Positions 1 to 10,692 are shown, counted from the stretch's first letter. The stretch is DNA of 64,000 bases from Phaeosaccion multiseriatum (GCA_965112735.1 OZ218963.1:1302001-1366000); one strand, 5' to 3'. A program made the numbers and translations. Notes: generated from the sequence alone by a model not told the origin.

Positions 1-779
1 AGAGCTCTCTAGTCCCTGATGATGACGCTGTGATGACACAGAGAGGCACTTTGATTTGCCCCACGGGTTGGACACCTCTATTGGAGAAGGTCTCCAATGC
101 CCCCGCGTCGGGCCCTTGTACTCGGGCCCTTGTAGTCATCTATCTCCAATGCCCCCGCGTCATGCCCATATGCCCTTTGTAGTCATCTATCTCTCCGAGT
201 GGCAGCCCCAGACAGACAGACAGACAGACGGGCGGGCGTTTCTGCCTCTGCCTTGAGTGAGAGTGGCGGTGTGCATGTTGCGAGTGAGTGTGTGTGTGAG
301 TGAGTGAGTGAGTGAGTGAGTGAGTGAGTGGGTGGGCGAGGTGTGAGTGAGTGAGTGAGTGAGTGGGTGGGTGAGGTGTGAGTGTGTGTGTGCATGTGCG
401 TGTGGGCACGTGTGCAACAGCGCGTATGTAGTACATGGAGATGAGGGCGAGGTTAGCGAATATCTAAAGTACAATTTTTAGCCATTGATATTCTCCTTAA
501 CATGAGAGCTAAGTAGGGGGGGGGGGGGGGGGTGTCGTAAAGCTGTGAGGCTCTTGCCTCGGGATGGAATACTTCGATAAGTCAACAAACAACGCGACGG
601 CCCCCGACACGAGAAAGGAAGGAGGAACGGTACCGCTCCAAACGCCAAGGCCAAAGCCCACAGCCCAAAGGCCAAGACCACAGGCTCAAGGCCAAGGTGA
701 CGGCCCGGCCACCCCTCTCCTCCCCACCGCCTACCGTACCCACCCCCCCCCCCACCTCCTCCACTACTACATCGTACCA
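1..779. other. Intergenic, low complexity
   Basis: No convincing gene. The stretch holds a (GTGA)n tetranucleotide tract at about 290-378 and a run of 17 or more G at about 516-532, followed by G-poor, C-rich sequence up to the stop codon of the CDF gene at 780. The open frames across the GTGA tract encode only Ser-Leu-Thr-His repeats and are shadows of the repeat. Confidence 0.6.
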
Positions 780-3700
780 CTACTTTTCACCCCCATGCTC
801 TGGCCTGTGCGTGAATTCCCAATCCAGATGCACAAAGGCTCTCTCCACCGCCTCCAGCTTCTCAATGCGAAACTGTAGACTCTCTCCAATGTCGTGTGCT
901 TCCCTCAGTGGCATACCCTCCGGCAGCACAATGTCGACCTCGACGAGAAACATCGGGCCGAAGTGATAGGCCCGTACTGTATCCACGTATTGAATGCGAT
1001 CGTCGTGGCTGATCACCATGTAGGTAATCTGTTGCAGGAAGTGGGCGTCGGCAGTTCGGCCGACGATGGTGTGTGTCTCGCTGACAGCGGTCCGCCCCCA
1101 AATGATGATGATGTAGCAGGCAATGGCGATGCCTCCGATGGGGTCAACGTACCAGAGGGCAGGCACCGTGCCGCTCACCACCAGACCACAGGCACCCACA
1201 ACGTTCATGAGCACGTCGTTCCAATGATCCTGACCACAGCAGAGAGCAGGAGAAGGCGTGGGTAGGAAAGACAAGAGGGGGAGAGAGAGGGACAGAGAGA
1301 GAGAGACAGAGAGAGACAGAGAGAGAGAGATTTTGAGTCGGCGCTGTTCTCTGCTAATCGGAGAGGGAGGGAGGAGTGGGCGCTCAGAGCAATCAAGAGG
1401 GTTTTGCTTTGCTTTGCTTTGCTCTGCTCTGCGCTGCCCTTCATCGCTTTGCTCTACTCTGCTTCACGTCGCTTCGCTTCGCTTTCTCTCTCGTCTCTCG
1501 TCTCTCTCTCTCACTCTCCCACCTTTACATACACATCCCCATATACCTGAGCAAAGGCTTGAACGGAGGAGCTGCCTGTGAGGCGCCCCACCTTGCGACA
1601 GTACACGAACAGCAGCAGCTTGGTGGCGATGATGCACGCCGTCATGACCTTCACCTTGAAGCTGAACGCCACGAACACCACGTCCCCTTGAAACCCCGTC
1701 GTGAGCCTAGTAAGTAGTGAGGGACCGATGAGGTGCACAAGCAATAGCAGGAGGAGAAGGGGGGTGGGGAATACGCATTGACTCGCTTACGCACACACTC
1801 GCCTATTACTCCTTCGCTCTCTCTCACTCTCTCTCTCTCTCTCTCTCTCAGTCCTTCTCACCCACTCTCGCTCTTCCTCACTCACTCTCTCACGAGCCTG
1901 CTCTCTCACATATTCATACTCACCCACACAAGTGCGCTCTGTCGCTCACTCACTCACTCACTCACTCACTCAATGACTGTCCCACACTCTCGCTCCACTA
2001 CAACTACTCTCTCTCTCTCTCTCTCTCAAACACACACAACCACTAACCTCCGGGCACTGCTAACAAACACCTGCAGTGCTGCACTCCCCATTATCATCGC
2101 AAAGATGATCACCCCCACAGGCTCCAGTCTAGATTTGCCCACTGATACGAAACGGCAGGACGAGCAAACGGAGGACGGGGGAGGTGACACAGGAGGACGG
2201 GTGGGAGCTCTCTCTTCTCAGTTTCAGTTTGATTGCCACACCCCCCGGAAGAGTGTGAGCAAGTTCCACAAAATGGAGAACACGCACGCACACATCCACA
2301 CCTGCACCCGCACACACACACACACACACCTACACATACGCACACACATACACACACATACATACACACACACATACACACACGTACACACGTACACACC
2401 TGGATACTCCCCTCTGAGATCTTGTCGCTCCTTTAGAAAGTCTACCACTGTAGAGCACGAGGGGAAGTACAGTGGTGATAGTGAGTGAGTGAGTGCAGTG
2501 AGTGCAGTGAGTGAGTGAGTGAGTGAGTGAGTGAGTGAGTGAGTGGGTGGGCGGGTGAGTGAGTGAGGAGGAGAGAAAAAGGGGAAGAACGATGGGCGTG
2601 GGGGGAGTGAGGGACAGCACGAGGGGAAAGAGGGTCAGTGACAAGTCGCCCCAATGCCTCCAAATGCCTCCGAAAGAGGGTCAGTGACAAGTCGCCCCAA
2701 TGCCTCCAAATGCCTCCGAAAGAGGGTCAGTGACAAGTCGCCCCAATGCCTCCAAATGCCTCCGAAAGAGGGTCAGTGACAAGTCGCCCCAATGCCTCCA
2801 AATGCCTCCAGCAGATAGCGCAACGTTGCAGCACGTAAAGGGCCTGCACACAAGCGAGGCGAGTCATTCTTTCCCCCACCCAGCGCTTGCTGTAGGCCCA
2901 GTGGTCCATCCTCCGCCACGAGACGTTATATCCTCACTGGCGCGTGTGTAGGGCTCACTCCACGGCTTGTCATCCATCTGTTTATCTGTCTATCTATCCA
3001 TCAATGTATTTATCTGTCAGTCTTTCCTTGTCTATCAATCAATCAATCAATCAATCAATTATCTATCTATCCATCCATCGATCTATTTATGTATATGAAT
3101 CCATCTATCTATCTATCTATCCCAATATTCTCTGCAAACGATCCGCCACACGTACGCACCATACAGAATGAAGCCACTCACGAGGTCCAAAACCGAATCC
3201 AGCAGCGACGCCAACACCGCCATTGACATGGAGCACCACATATTGACTCCATTCACCACCACCAGCACGAGGTTGGCCAGGAAGCTCACGCGCAAGGCAA
3301 GGCTTGCGGCACGAGTCTTCTCTGTCGCATTGAGCACGAGCTTCTCTAAGGGCTGCAGAGGGCAGAATGGGCCGGGAGGGGGGGGTGGCGATTCGATGAC
3401 GACAAGCAGAGAAGGATGGGTGGGGATTTGGTTGAGGAGGTTATACGAGAGATCAAGACAAGCAGAGAAGGATGGGTGGGGATTTGGTTGAGGAGGTTAT
3501 ACGAGAGATCAAGACAAGCAGAGAAGGATGGGTGGGGATTTGGTTGAGGAGGTTATACGAGAGATAAAGATGAGCGCTGGGTGTGGTGTGTGCACCTTAA
3601 GCGGGCGGGTACGAGAAATGCTGGAGCTACTACCATAGAGAGAGAGAGCTTCTCAATCTACTATAGAGAGAGCTGCTCAATGTACTAAAGATAGAGAGAG

Positions 3701-4612
3701 CTGCTCAATCTACTATAGAGAGAGAGCTGCTCAATGTCTCCGAGTGGCACCCAACACGCCAGAAACACCCCCATATTTCATCATCTTGTGTCTCTCAAGA
3801 CTTGCCTCCACCAGGGCGCCAACCCCTCCACCCCAATGCACACTCTCTCGTATGTATATCTATGGGGGGTAGTCACGTCCAGGGCGAGCGTGAGCACTTA
3901 CGCGTTCCTCTTCTTCCTCGTTGTCGCTAGCCCCGGAAACTTCGTCAGGACTATGCTGTGTGAGTATGAAGTCAATGAGGTCGTTCTGACGCTGGTAGAA
4001 TGTCGCAATCCCCCCCGTCAAGTTGGCCAGAGGGCGCTTCTTGGATCGAAACTCCTGCGAGACACACACACACACACACACAAAACACACACCAAAATAA
4101 ATAGAGCAGGAAGAACAGGAGGGGAAAAGGGCGTGTGTCTGGCTCTTCTCCTCACGCACCTTCTTGCCCTGTCGGCACAGACGCTCCCCTCTCGCGGTGT
4201 AGCAATCGCACCCTGTCTCATGGCTGCATGTCCTCTCAATGGTCTGCCTCCCGTGGCCGGCCTCGATTTGCCCCCGAGGAGTATGCATTAATATCAAGGA
4301 CGTCTCCGGAGAGAGCTGTGGTGGCAGCACTTGATCGCCGAGGAGCGACTGGGAAGATCCATTCGTCTTTGACGAGCCGTCTCCCGACGGGATCCTGAGA
4401 AAGGTTGGCCTTGACACGCCCGCGTCCCCATTGTCCGTGCTACCAAAGCTGTTTTGTTCTACGTCGTCTAGCAGGCGAGTCGTTACCTCTGCAGGTACTC
4501 CTGCTGCTTTTCTGGATCTTCCTTCGTGCTCCATTTGTCCCTCTCTCCCTCCGTTTGTTTTGGTGGGTAATTCTTGTGAGATCAATTTTTTTGTGAGGAT
4601 CCCTCCTTGCAT
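780..4612 (-). CDS. Cation diffusion facilitator, Mn-type (MTP8-11-like)
   Basis: Proton-coupled divalent cation exporter of the CDF family, expected in a vacuolar, Golgi or plasma membrane. Seven exons join in phase: 4612-4160, 4054-3902, 3352-3160, 2447-2400, 2141-2048, 1706-1547 and 1229-780 (516 aa). The N-terminal 150 residues are polar and unrecognised. A segment with FYQRQNDLIDFIL precedes the membrane domain, as in plant Mn-CDFs. The metal-site pairs are visible: LLDSVLD in TM2 (Asp about 254 and 258) and DHWND in TM5 (Asp 368 and 372). A DxxxD pair in both helices is the manganese-group signature, whereas zinc CDFs carry HxxxD. VGKSRLEPVGVIIF is the usual TM3 start. The 48-nt exon at 2400-2447 is needed to reach it. 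The start ATG at 4612 is the first in frame; the frame stays open upstream, so the N terminus is uncertain. Introns carry minisatellites. Confidence 0.88.
2628..2809. repeat. 46-bp tandem repeat, 4 copies, intronic
   Basis: Four copies of a 46-bp unit begin at 2641, 2687, 2733 and 2779 when phased on ACAAGTCGCCCC. They are near-identical and lie in the CDF intron between exons 3352-3160 and 2447-2400. Each unit contains an internal duplication of AATGCCTCC. Confidence 0.9.
3401..3567. repeat. 56-bp tandem repeat, 3 copies, intronic
   Basis: Three near-identical copies start at 3401, 3457 and 3513, phased on GACAAGCAGAGAAGG, in the CDF intron between exons 4054-3902 and 3352-3160. A degenerate array containing CTATAGAGAGAG follows at about 3630-3735. 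Confidence 0.9.
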
Positions 4613-5049
4613 ACCATAGCAAGATGAGAAGTTTCTCCCCGTATATTCTAACTGAAGCCTGAACTCCCTTTCATATGAAATCTTTACTGCAGTCAATAAG
4701 CTCTCACTGAGGAGGGATTTATAAAGGAAGCAACCATCCAAAGAGGGAGGAGAGGCCGGTGGGTCGAATGAGTTGAAACTCAAACAATTTGGATTTCCCG
4801 CCCGATATGTATGAGAGTGGGCTTATTGCAGCATATTTCCGCCCTGGACCTATATTCCCGCCCTGGACTTGCGCCTAGTTGGCGTCTGCCCTAGGCCGCG
4901 GGCCTCCGGTCCCCGCCTAGGCCGCCGCCTAGGCGGCCTATAAATAGGCCGAGGGCCTACCGCCCTCGCTAGGCCGGGCAATTTTCCAAAATAGGCCTAG
5001 GCCGCTAGGCGTGCACGGGGCCGATGAGAGCGCGATGAATCAAGACAGA
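4613..5049. repeat. Intergenic with GC-palindromic CCTAGG element
   Basis: Between the CDF start and the stop of the next gene. About 4860-5025 is dense in CCTAGG, GGCC and CTAGGC palindromes and ends in GCTAGGCGTGCACGGGGCC. The same end occurs at 24420-24442. This marks a dispersed repeat rather than a gene. Nothing else is recognisable. Confidence 0.75.
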
Positions 5050-6616
5050 TCAAGATGGGGAGGCGCACCTCGCACACCCAGACACGGTGAGGGTGCCGAG
5101 AAAGACTATACTCTCCCCCGCCTCCACGTTCACATGGCGTGGCTCATGCATAGTCGCTACCCCTTTGGCCGAGCCTGTCATTGATTGTAGGGCAGAGGAG
5201 GGGCCGGAGGAGGGATCGAGGGGATGGGGGCTAGTTGAACAGATGAGGAGGGAAGCAGAGAGGCAGCAGCAGCAGCAGCAGCAGCAGAAGCACAGTAGCA
5301 GCAGTTGGTGATACCGCAGCAGAGAAGAGGATGTGATGGATGGTTCCCCCTGCCCCACACATCCATCCATACCTACTCCATCCCTACCTACCTGAGTCAG
5401 CATAGAGCAGGGATGGGTCAACGAGCACATCCGCCGACTGGAGAGCCGTCCAGCAGCTCAGAGACGTCTCTGTCGCCTCCCCCTGCCCCTCCTGCCCCTC
5501 CTCCTCATCACCCGCCGGATAATACATGCCCTGCACGCCCACTGCGCCTCCATCCGCCGCGCACACGACAAAGGCCCCCACGTACTCGAGATTGAGGTTC
5601 TTGATCAAGGGGTACACGACATCTGCACACAGCTGCAGAATGCCCTGGCGAAGAGGCCCCCATTGCGTACATGTCTCCTCGAAGGAGGTGGCTGCCAGAA
5701 CCACCACCTCCTCAGCTGGAAGCGAGGGATTCCATATGGGAACCTTTTCCCCCAACTCTGCCGCTGCTGCTGCTGCTGCGGCCGCCACCAGAGCCTCACA
5801 AGCGCCCCCCCCCGCTCCTCCGCCGCTGTCCTGGGCGTCGTCCGCTGGTGCGGGTTGGCCACTTGCGAAGGTTGCAAGGGCTGCCGCCAAATCCCACTCC
5901 TGTGCACCACCCTTTCTTGACGCCTTTTCCTCCGCCTCACGAATACGGCTACTCCTCCTTCTCTTGAGGCGCCGCGGTCTGCCCGCTGGCCGCTCCCATG
6001 GCAGCGCCCGTGCCCCTAATACCGCTCTCCCTTTCAGTGTCTCTTTCGCGAGCGACGCCACTTGCGATGCCCGCTCCCTCTGCCGGCTCATGTCCGCCAC
6101 GCTCGCTTTTACGTAGCTCGCCGTTCCCAGGGCTATTTGCACCGCCTCAACGTAGTCCAGCTCGCACCCTTCCACCTCTCCCTCTCGCAGCATTGCTCGA
6201 GCGTAAGTCCATGTCCGCCTCATCCTTGCTCGAGCCTTCAACGTCCACTCGGGGAGATCCACCTCCTCCGCAGCCTGCGGCTCGGATGCGAGCACATCTG
6301 CACAGCACGCTGGGAAACGCCTAGTGTCCTCTTGCACTCTCAAATCCACGGCGCCTACCCTCTTCTTCCAGTCCCACAACGCTTGCTGAGAAGCTTGATA
6401 GCGGTGCAAGAGGCGGATCACGTCAGCCTGCTGCTGCTGCTGCCCTGCGTCCTTCGTACCATTCAATCTTGGTTCCCCTGCTTTTTGTGCTGCATCCTCC
6501 TTCAGACTTTCTTTTTTCTCTTTTGCCGCGTCTTGTCGCGCCTTGGGAACGTCCACTCCTGATGCTGGTGGGAGAGATGGCGGAAGTGCTTGTTGGTTTC
6601 CCTCTTTACTGGCCAT
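5050..6616 (-). CDS. Unrecognised 449-residue protein
   Basis: Two exons, 6616-5392 and 5174-5050, join in phase 1 through GTAGGTAGG and a TTGATTGACAG-type acceptor, giving 449 aa from a clear ATG. I do not recognise the family. The N terminus (about residues 1-60) is Lys/Glu/Gln-rich and polar. Residues about 65-200 look helical, with LLHRYQASQQALWDWKKR and many charged heptads. A basic stretch with RPRRLKRRRSSR could be a nuclear localisation signal. A poly-Ala run follows, then a more hydrophobic region with NLNLEYVGAFVVC that resembles a globular beta strand. The C-terminal exon carries VNVEAGESIVFLGTLTVSG. The start faces a repeat block that separates it from the divergent F-box gene at 7617. 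Coding status rests on the length of the frame and the clean intron. Confidence 0.75.
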
Positions 6617-6708
6617 GTCGCTGAGCAGGAGGATAAAGAGGAGGGAGGGAGGATGAGGAGATAAAATCCCAAATCCAACTGTGATCTGTTCGTGTTGGTT
6701 ATCCGTGG

Positions 6709-6820
6709 GACCCTGGACAAGATTACATGTAGAGTACCCCAGTAATCCGGCCGAAGCAAAATCAGTAATCAGGCCGGCTGCGCCGGCCGTAATCAGAATC
6801 AGATGATCTTGTCCAGGGTC
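6709..6820. mobile_element. MITE-like element with 15-bp terminal inverted repeats
   Basis: GACCCTGGACAAGAT at 6709-6723 is matched perfectly in inverted orientation by ATCTTGTCCAGGGTC at 6806-6820. The 82-bp interior contains the GGCCGGCTGCGCCGGCCG palindrome and TAATCAG motifs that recur at 7080-7200, 10290-10400 and 36600-36850. It has no coding capacity. I see no clear target-site duplication. Confidence 0.65.
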
Positions 6821-6822
6821 GA

Positions 6823-7063
6823 CTCCCTCCCTCCCTCCCTCCCTCCCTCCCTCCCTCCCTCCCTCCCTCCCTCCCTCGATCCTCCCTCCCTCCCTCCCTC
6901 CCTCCCTCCCTCCCTCCCTCCCTCCCTCCCTCCCTCCCTCCCTCCCTCCCTCCCTCCCTCCCTCCCTCCCTCCCTCCCTCCCTCCCTCCCTCCCTCCCTC
7001 CCTCCCTCCCTCCCTCGCTCCCTCCCTCGCTCCCTCCCTCCCTCCCTCCCTCCCTCCCTCCCT
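6823..7063. repeat. (CCCT)n tetranucleotide array
   Basis: About 240 bp of CCCT repeats with three interruptions (CGAT, CGCT twice). It starts immediately after an inverted-repeat end (CTTGTCCAGGGTCGA, 6808-6822) and stops immediately before the same sequence in opposite orientation (TCGACCCTGGACAAG, 7064-7078). Confidence 0.95.
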
Positions 7064-7345
7064 TCGACCCTGGACAAGGTTACGGTGTGCGCCGGCCGTA
7101 ATCAGTAATCAGCCCCCGGCTGGCGCATAATCAGTACTCAGGCCGGCTGGCGCCGGTCATAATCAGTAATCAGGCCGGCTGCGCCGGCCGTAATTTCTAA
7201 TCAGGTAGGTCGAGGCCTAGGCCTAGAACCGCCGGCCTAGGGAGAAAAAATGGCCGGCCTACTAGAGCGGCCAACGGCCGCCGGCCTAGGCCTAGAGCGG
7301 GCGTAGGCCGCTCGGCCTAGGGCCTAGAGCATAGTAGCTTCTAGG
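7064..7345. repeat. Composite dispersed element, copy A
   Basis: Starts with TCGACCCTGGACAAG, continues with three TAATCAGTAATCAGGCCGGC-type modules (7095-7200), then a CCTAGG/GGCC-rich palindromic part (7205-7345). A near-identical copy in the same orientation is at 10270-10545. Neither has an open frame. Confidence 0.85.
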
Positions 7346-7616
7346 CCCAAATTGAACTTCTTCTTGCTTGCCCCGTCCCCCCCCCCCGTCCCAAAGCATT
7401 CCATAAAACTTAAACTGAAATACAGAATCCTTCATCTTTGTAACGCACGGGGGGGGGGGGGGGGGGTTCAACAAGCGCAACAACAACGCCTTTGTCTCCC
7501 CACAAAAAATGAACTTTCCCCACAAAAGTGGGCGGTGAGGCCGTGGACCCCTTTGAAGTTCTCCCGCCTGCACGACGGGGGAGTGGTTGTCACTTTCCCT
7601 CTTCGATCGAAAGAAG

Positions 7617-9050
7617 ATGGCCTGCTGCTGGCACAAGCGCCTACGGATTGGGCGGGGCACTACTGCGGGTTATGCCTCGCTGCTTGATGTGAACAAGACG
7701 CAGATTCCGTCGGTCCTGTGGCACAGGATCTTCGGCTACTTGGATGGGCACGGCCTTCACTTGACAAACTGTACATGCAAGGTAATAAGGGAAGAAGAAG
7801 GGGAAAAAAAGGAAGAAAAGAAATGGGCCCTCTTCATCCATTCCGGCCTTCCCCTTCCTCGGCTCCTCCCCTCACTCTGTGTCTGTGGCTGTCGTAGGCG
7901 TGGAGGCACCCCAATGACCCCCTGTGGAGAGAGCTCTGGGTGCGCAACTTTGGTGCCCTGCCCGATGTGGAGCCCTGCTCGTGGAGAAGCAGCTGGAAGA
8001 GGGAGTTTCTGAGGCGCGTCTCCTGTGGGCTTGCTCCAGGAACAGTGTCTCCCTTCTTTCTCAAGAATGGTAAGCACTAGGCCTCTCGTTATAACAGGAG
8101 ACAGTCAGGATGGGCCACGTCTTAAACACCTCTCCTCTAATGAGGGGGGTGGCTGGGTAGAGCTATGGAGGAGGGGCACCTGTCTCGTGCGTATATCTTG
8201 TTATTTTTTAATTGTCTCTGAAGATCTTGCCACACCTGTTGCGCCTGTTGCTTTCGTTCCATCTTCAAGTCCGTGTTGCGCTCTCTTCCGTCCCGGACTG
8301 GTCCAACAAAGGGGAGCCAACTTCGGAGGAGCTATGCCGATCCATCCACATCGTCCACCACCAACAAGACCTCCAGCAGCAGCAACAGGAGGAAGCGGTG
8401 GATACAAGTCCCCACACCCTCACGGCCACAGTGAAGCCGGTCGAGGAAGTTGGCATTCGTATTGCCGGCATCGCTACAGCGCCTCCCGCTGCTATCACCA
8501 CTATTACGACTGCCGCCACTGCTGGTGACCTGTCGAGGGTCGCCCTCAACGCAGCACATGTGACCATCAGGAGCATTATCGGCCTGCCGAGGGGCGCGCA
8601 AAACGTGGCGGCCATTGATTTCAAGGTACGGGGGTCTCCATCGCGGGGTGTTTGCTATGGAGGGCTTAGGGGAAGAGGCAAACGATTCGGCCCACCACAT
8701 GAATCAGTATAAAGGTGCTTCCCACTCTCTCTCTCTCTCTCTGAAAAGACTGAGCCTCTCCAAACCTCTTCCTGCTGCTGCTGCTCCCGCATCCCGCATG
8801 TGCGTGTTCGTATGTGCGTGGTGTTTTCTATTGCTCCATTCATTCACTATTCCTTCAGCTTCAGTGCATGAGGTTCCTGAGTCCCAAGGGGTATTTCGAC
8901 GTGGAGATGCTCGCAAGCTGCCTCCTACGAGCCGCCTTCATCAGCCTCCACGCCCTGGGTATGCAGACGCTTCCCGCCCTCCTGCCTGACCTGCGCCTCG
9001 CTGCGCACTCCTCGAGAGACAATGTCATCTTCCTTGCCTGGTGTGAGTGA
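7617..9050 (+). CDS. F-box-like protein A
   Basis: Probable substrate adaptor of an SCF ubiquitin ligase. Four exons, 7617-7781, 7898-8069, 8270-8625 and 8859-9050, with intron phases 0, 1, 0, give 294 aa. Residues about 28-56 (IPSVLWHRIFGYLD then LHLTNCTCK) fit an F-box. Exon 2 continues with DPLWRELWVRNFG, the post-F-box pattern of FBXL/FBXO proteins. Exon 3 is low complexity, rich in Gln, Ala and Thr. The last exon begins LQCMRFLSPKGYFD and encodes a 64-residue C-terminal domain that I do not recognise but that is conserved in the paralog at 22445-23939. The two genes share all intron positions and phases. The ATG is preceded in frame only by a TTG codon, so 7617 is the natural start. Degradation function is inferred from the F-box alone. 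Confidence 0.83.
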
Positions 9051-9278
9051 AGCACCACTGTGTATCCCTACCTCGCCTTTCAACTTACACGGTGTGCCCG
9101 GCGCTCCAAGAGCGCACCCACACAAACATGGCCGGAAGGTAAATAATAGACACACTAAGGCGAGAGTGGCGTCCTCACCAGCCCCACAGTTAAGTGGTTC
9201 CAAGCCGGCGCCAGGGCACTGGAGAGCCACGTAGACAAAGAATGGAAAAGGATAGCTACTCGGGTTTGGTGTGATTGA

Positions 9279-9361
9279 CCCCTGATGCACTATCGCCCAC
9301 ATTCTCGATAGTGCGCTATCGGCCGCCGGCCGATAGCGGATAGCGGATAGTGCATCAGGGG
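9279..9361. repeat. 83-bp foldback with perfect 16-bp arms
   Basis: CCCCTGATGCACTATC at 9279-9294 is the exact reverse complement of GATAGTGCATCAGGGG at 9346-9361. The loop itself contains nested palindromes around GGCCGCCGGCC and repeats of GATAGCG. It could be a miniature transposable element or a hairpin 3' end. There is no open frame. Confidence 0.85.
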
Positions 9362-9695
9362 TTGAGGGTGGAGGGGAAAGGGGAGGGAGGAAAAGTGGGG
9401 GTGTCTATACCCAAAAGCGTGCGGATGGCAGCCGACGCAAGTCAATAAATAACACAATAATACACCTCTTCGCCCCCGAGAGGAGCTAGCTATAATGGCC
9501 GTGAGCTTAGCTCGCGCGCTCGAGCTACTGGGAGGAGGAGGAGGAGGAGGAGGAGGTTCTCTGGAGGGGCTGGCGATGATTTCCACCCGCAGCTTTAACA
9601 ACGCGGACAGCCATGAAGGTTTCACCCGCTTGCACCTCCCTTCGGACCAGCACACGCTGTGCCTTTTCTTTTTTTTTTTGTTTATCCAGGGTCGA

Positions 9696-10269
9696 CTCCC
9701 TCCCTCCCTCCCTCCCTCCCTCCCTCCCTCCCTCCCTCCCTCCCTCCCTCCCTCCCTCCCTCCCTCCCTCCCTCCCTCCCTCCCTCCCTCCCTCCCTCCC
9801 TCCCTCCCTCCCTCCCTCCCTCCCTCCCTCCCTCCCTCCCTCCCTCCCTCCCTCCCTCCCTCCCTCCCTCCCTCCCTCCCTCCCTCCCTCCCTCCCTCCC
9901 TCCCTCCCTCCCTCCCTCCCTCCCTCCCTCCCTCCCTCCCTCCCTCCCTCCCTCCCTCCCTCCCTCCCTCCCTCCCTCCCTCCCTCCCTCCCTCCCTCCC
10001 TCCCTCCCTCCCTCCCTCCCTCCCTCCCTCCCTCCCTCCCTCCCTCCCTCCCTCCCTCCCTCCCTCCCTCCCTCCCTCCCTCCCTCCCTCCCTCCCTCCC
10101 TCCCTCCCTCCCTCCCTCCCTCCCTCCCTCCCTCCCTCCCTCCCTCCCTCCCTCCCTCCCTCCCTCCCTCCTTCCCTCCCTCCTTCCCTCCCTCCCTCCC
10201 TCCCTCCCCCTCCCTCCGTCCCCCTCCCTCCCTCCCTCCCTCCCTCCCTCCCTCCCTCCCTCTCTCCCT
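9696..10269. repeat. (CCCT)n array, 574 bp
   Basis: Nearly perfect CCCT repeats with slight decay (CTTCC, CCCCCT) only at the 3' end, about 10170-10265. The left border is ATCCAGGGTCGA (9684-9695) and the right border is TCGACCCTGGACAAG (10270-10284). These are the same inverted borders as the array at 6823-7063. Confidence 0.97.
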
Positions 10270-10545
10270 TCGACCCTGGACAAGATTACGGTGTGCGTCG
10301 GCCATAATCAGTAATCACCCTCTGGCTGGCGCATAATCAGTACTCAGGCCGGCTGGCGCCCGTCATAATCAGTAATCAGGCCGGCTGCGCCGACCGTAAT
10401 TACTAATCAGATAGGTCGAGGCCTAGGCCTAGAACCACCGGCCTAGGGAGAAAAAATGGCTGGCCTAGAGCGGCCAACGGCCGCCGGCCTAGGCCTAGAG
10501 CGGGCGTAGGCCGGGGCCTAGAGCATAGGCTTCTAGGCCAGTCTG
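10270..10545. repeat. Composite dispersed element, copy B
   Basis: Matches 7064-7345 almost base for base across the TAATCAG/GCCGGC modules and the CCTAGG part, including GGGAGAAAAAATGG. One block of the CCTAGG part is shortened relative to copy A. Confidence 0.88.
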
Positions 10546-10692
10546 GAGCCGAACCCACCACCCCCCCCCCTCTTTTACTTCTACTCCACTCACACACTCG
10601 TGCAGACAGATAAACTCGGGCTTATCTTGTAAGTACATAGTGGGCTCTGGAGAAGGTCAAGGGCTAAGAATGCAAGATACTTTTGTATTCTT

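Larger units (their letters stand above)
6617..7616. other. Intergenic repeat block
   Basis: Separates two divergent genes. It contains a 112-bp inverted-repeat element (6709-6820), a (CCCT)n tract (6823-7063) and a composite GC-rich element (7064-7345), listed separately. The rest, about 7346-7616, is AT/GC-mixed with homopolymer runs of C (7377-7387) and G (7449-7466). It probably contains the 5' region of the plus-strand F-box gene. Confidence 0.6.
9051..10692. other. Intergenic, repeats only
   Basis: Convergent gap between F-box gene A and the TMTC-like gene. It holds an 83-bp foldback (9279-9361), a 574-bp (CCCT)n array (9696-10269) and copy B of the composite element (10270-10545). The frame at about 9495-9680 with a poly-Gly run (GGA repeats) has no recognisable domain and runs straight into the CCCT array, so I do not call it a gene. 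Confidence 0.65.

Noticed and set aside
2628-2809. CRISPR-like array
   Set aside because: The 46-bp units are directly contiguous without variable spacers, and lie in a eukaryotic intron.
6799-7108. Open frames across the 6823-7063 CCCT tract
   Set aside because: Same repeat artefact, with transposon-like ends on both sides.
9495-9680. Poly-Gly frame before the CCCT array
   Set aside because: Rests on a GGA microsatellite and continues into the repeat. No splice partner found.
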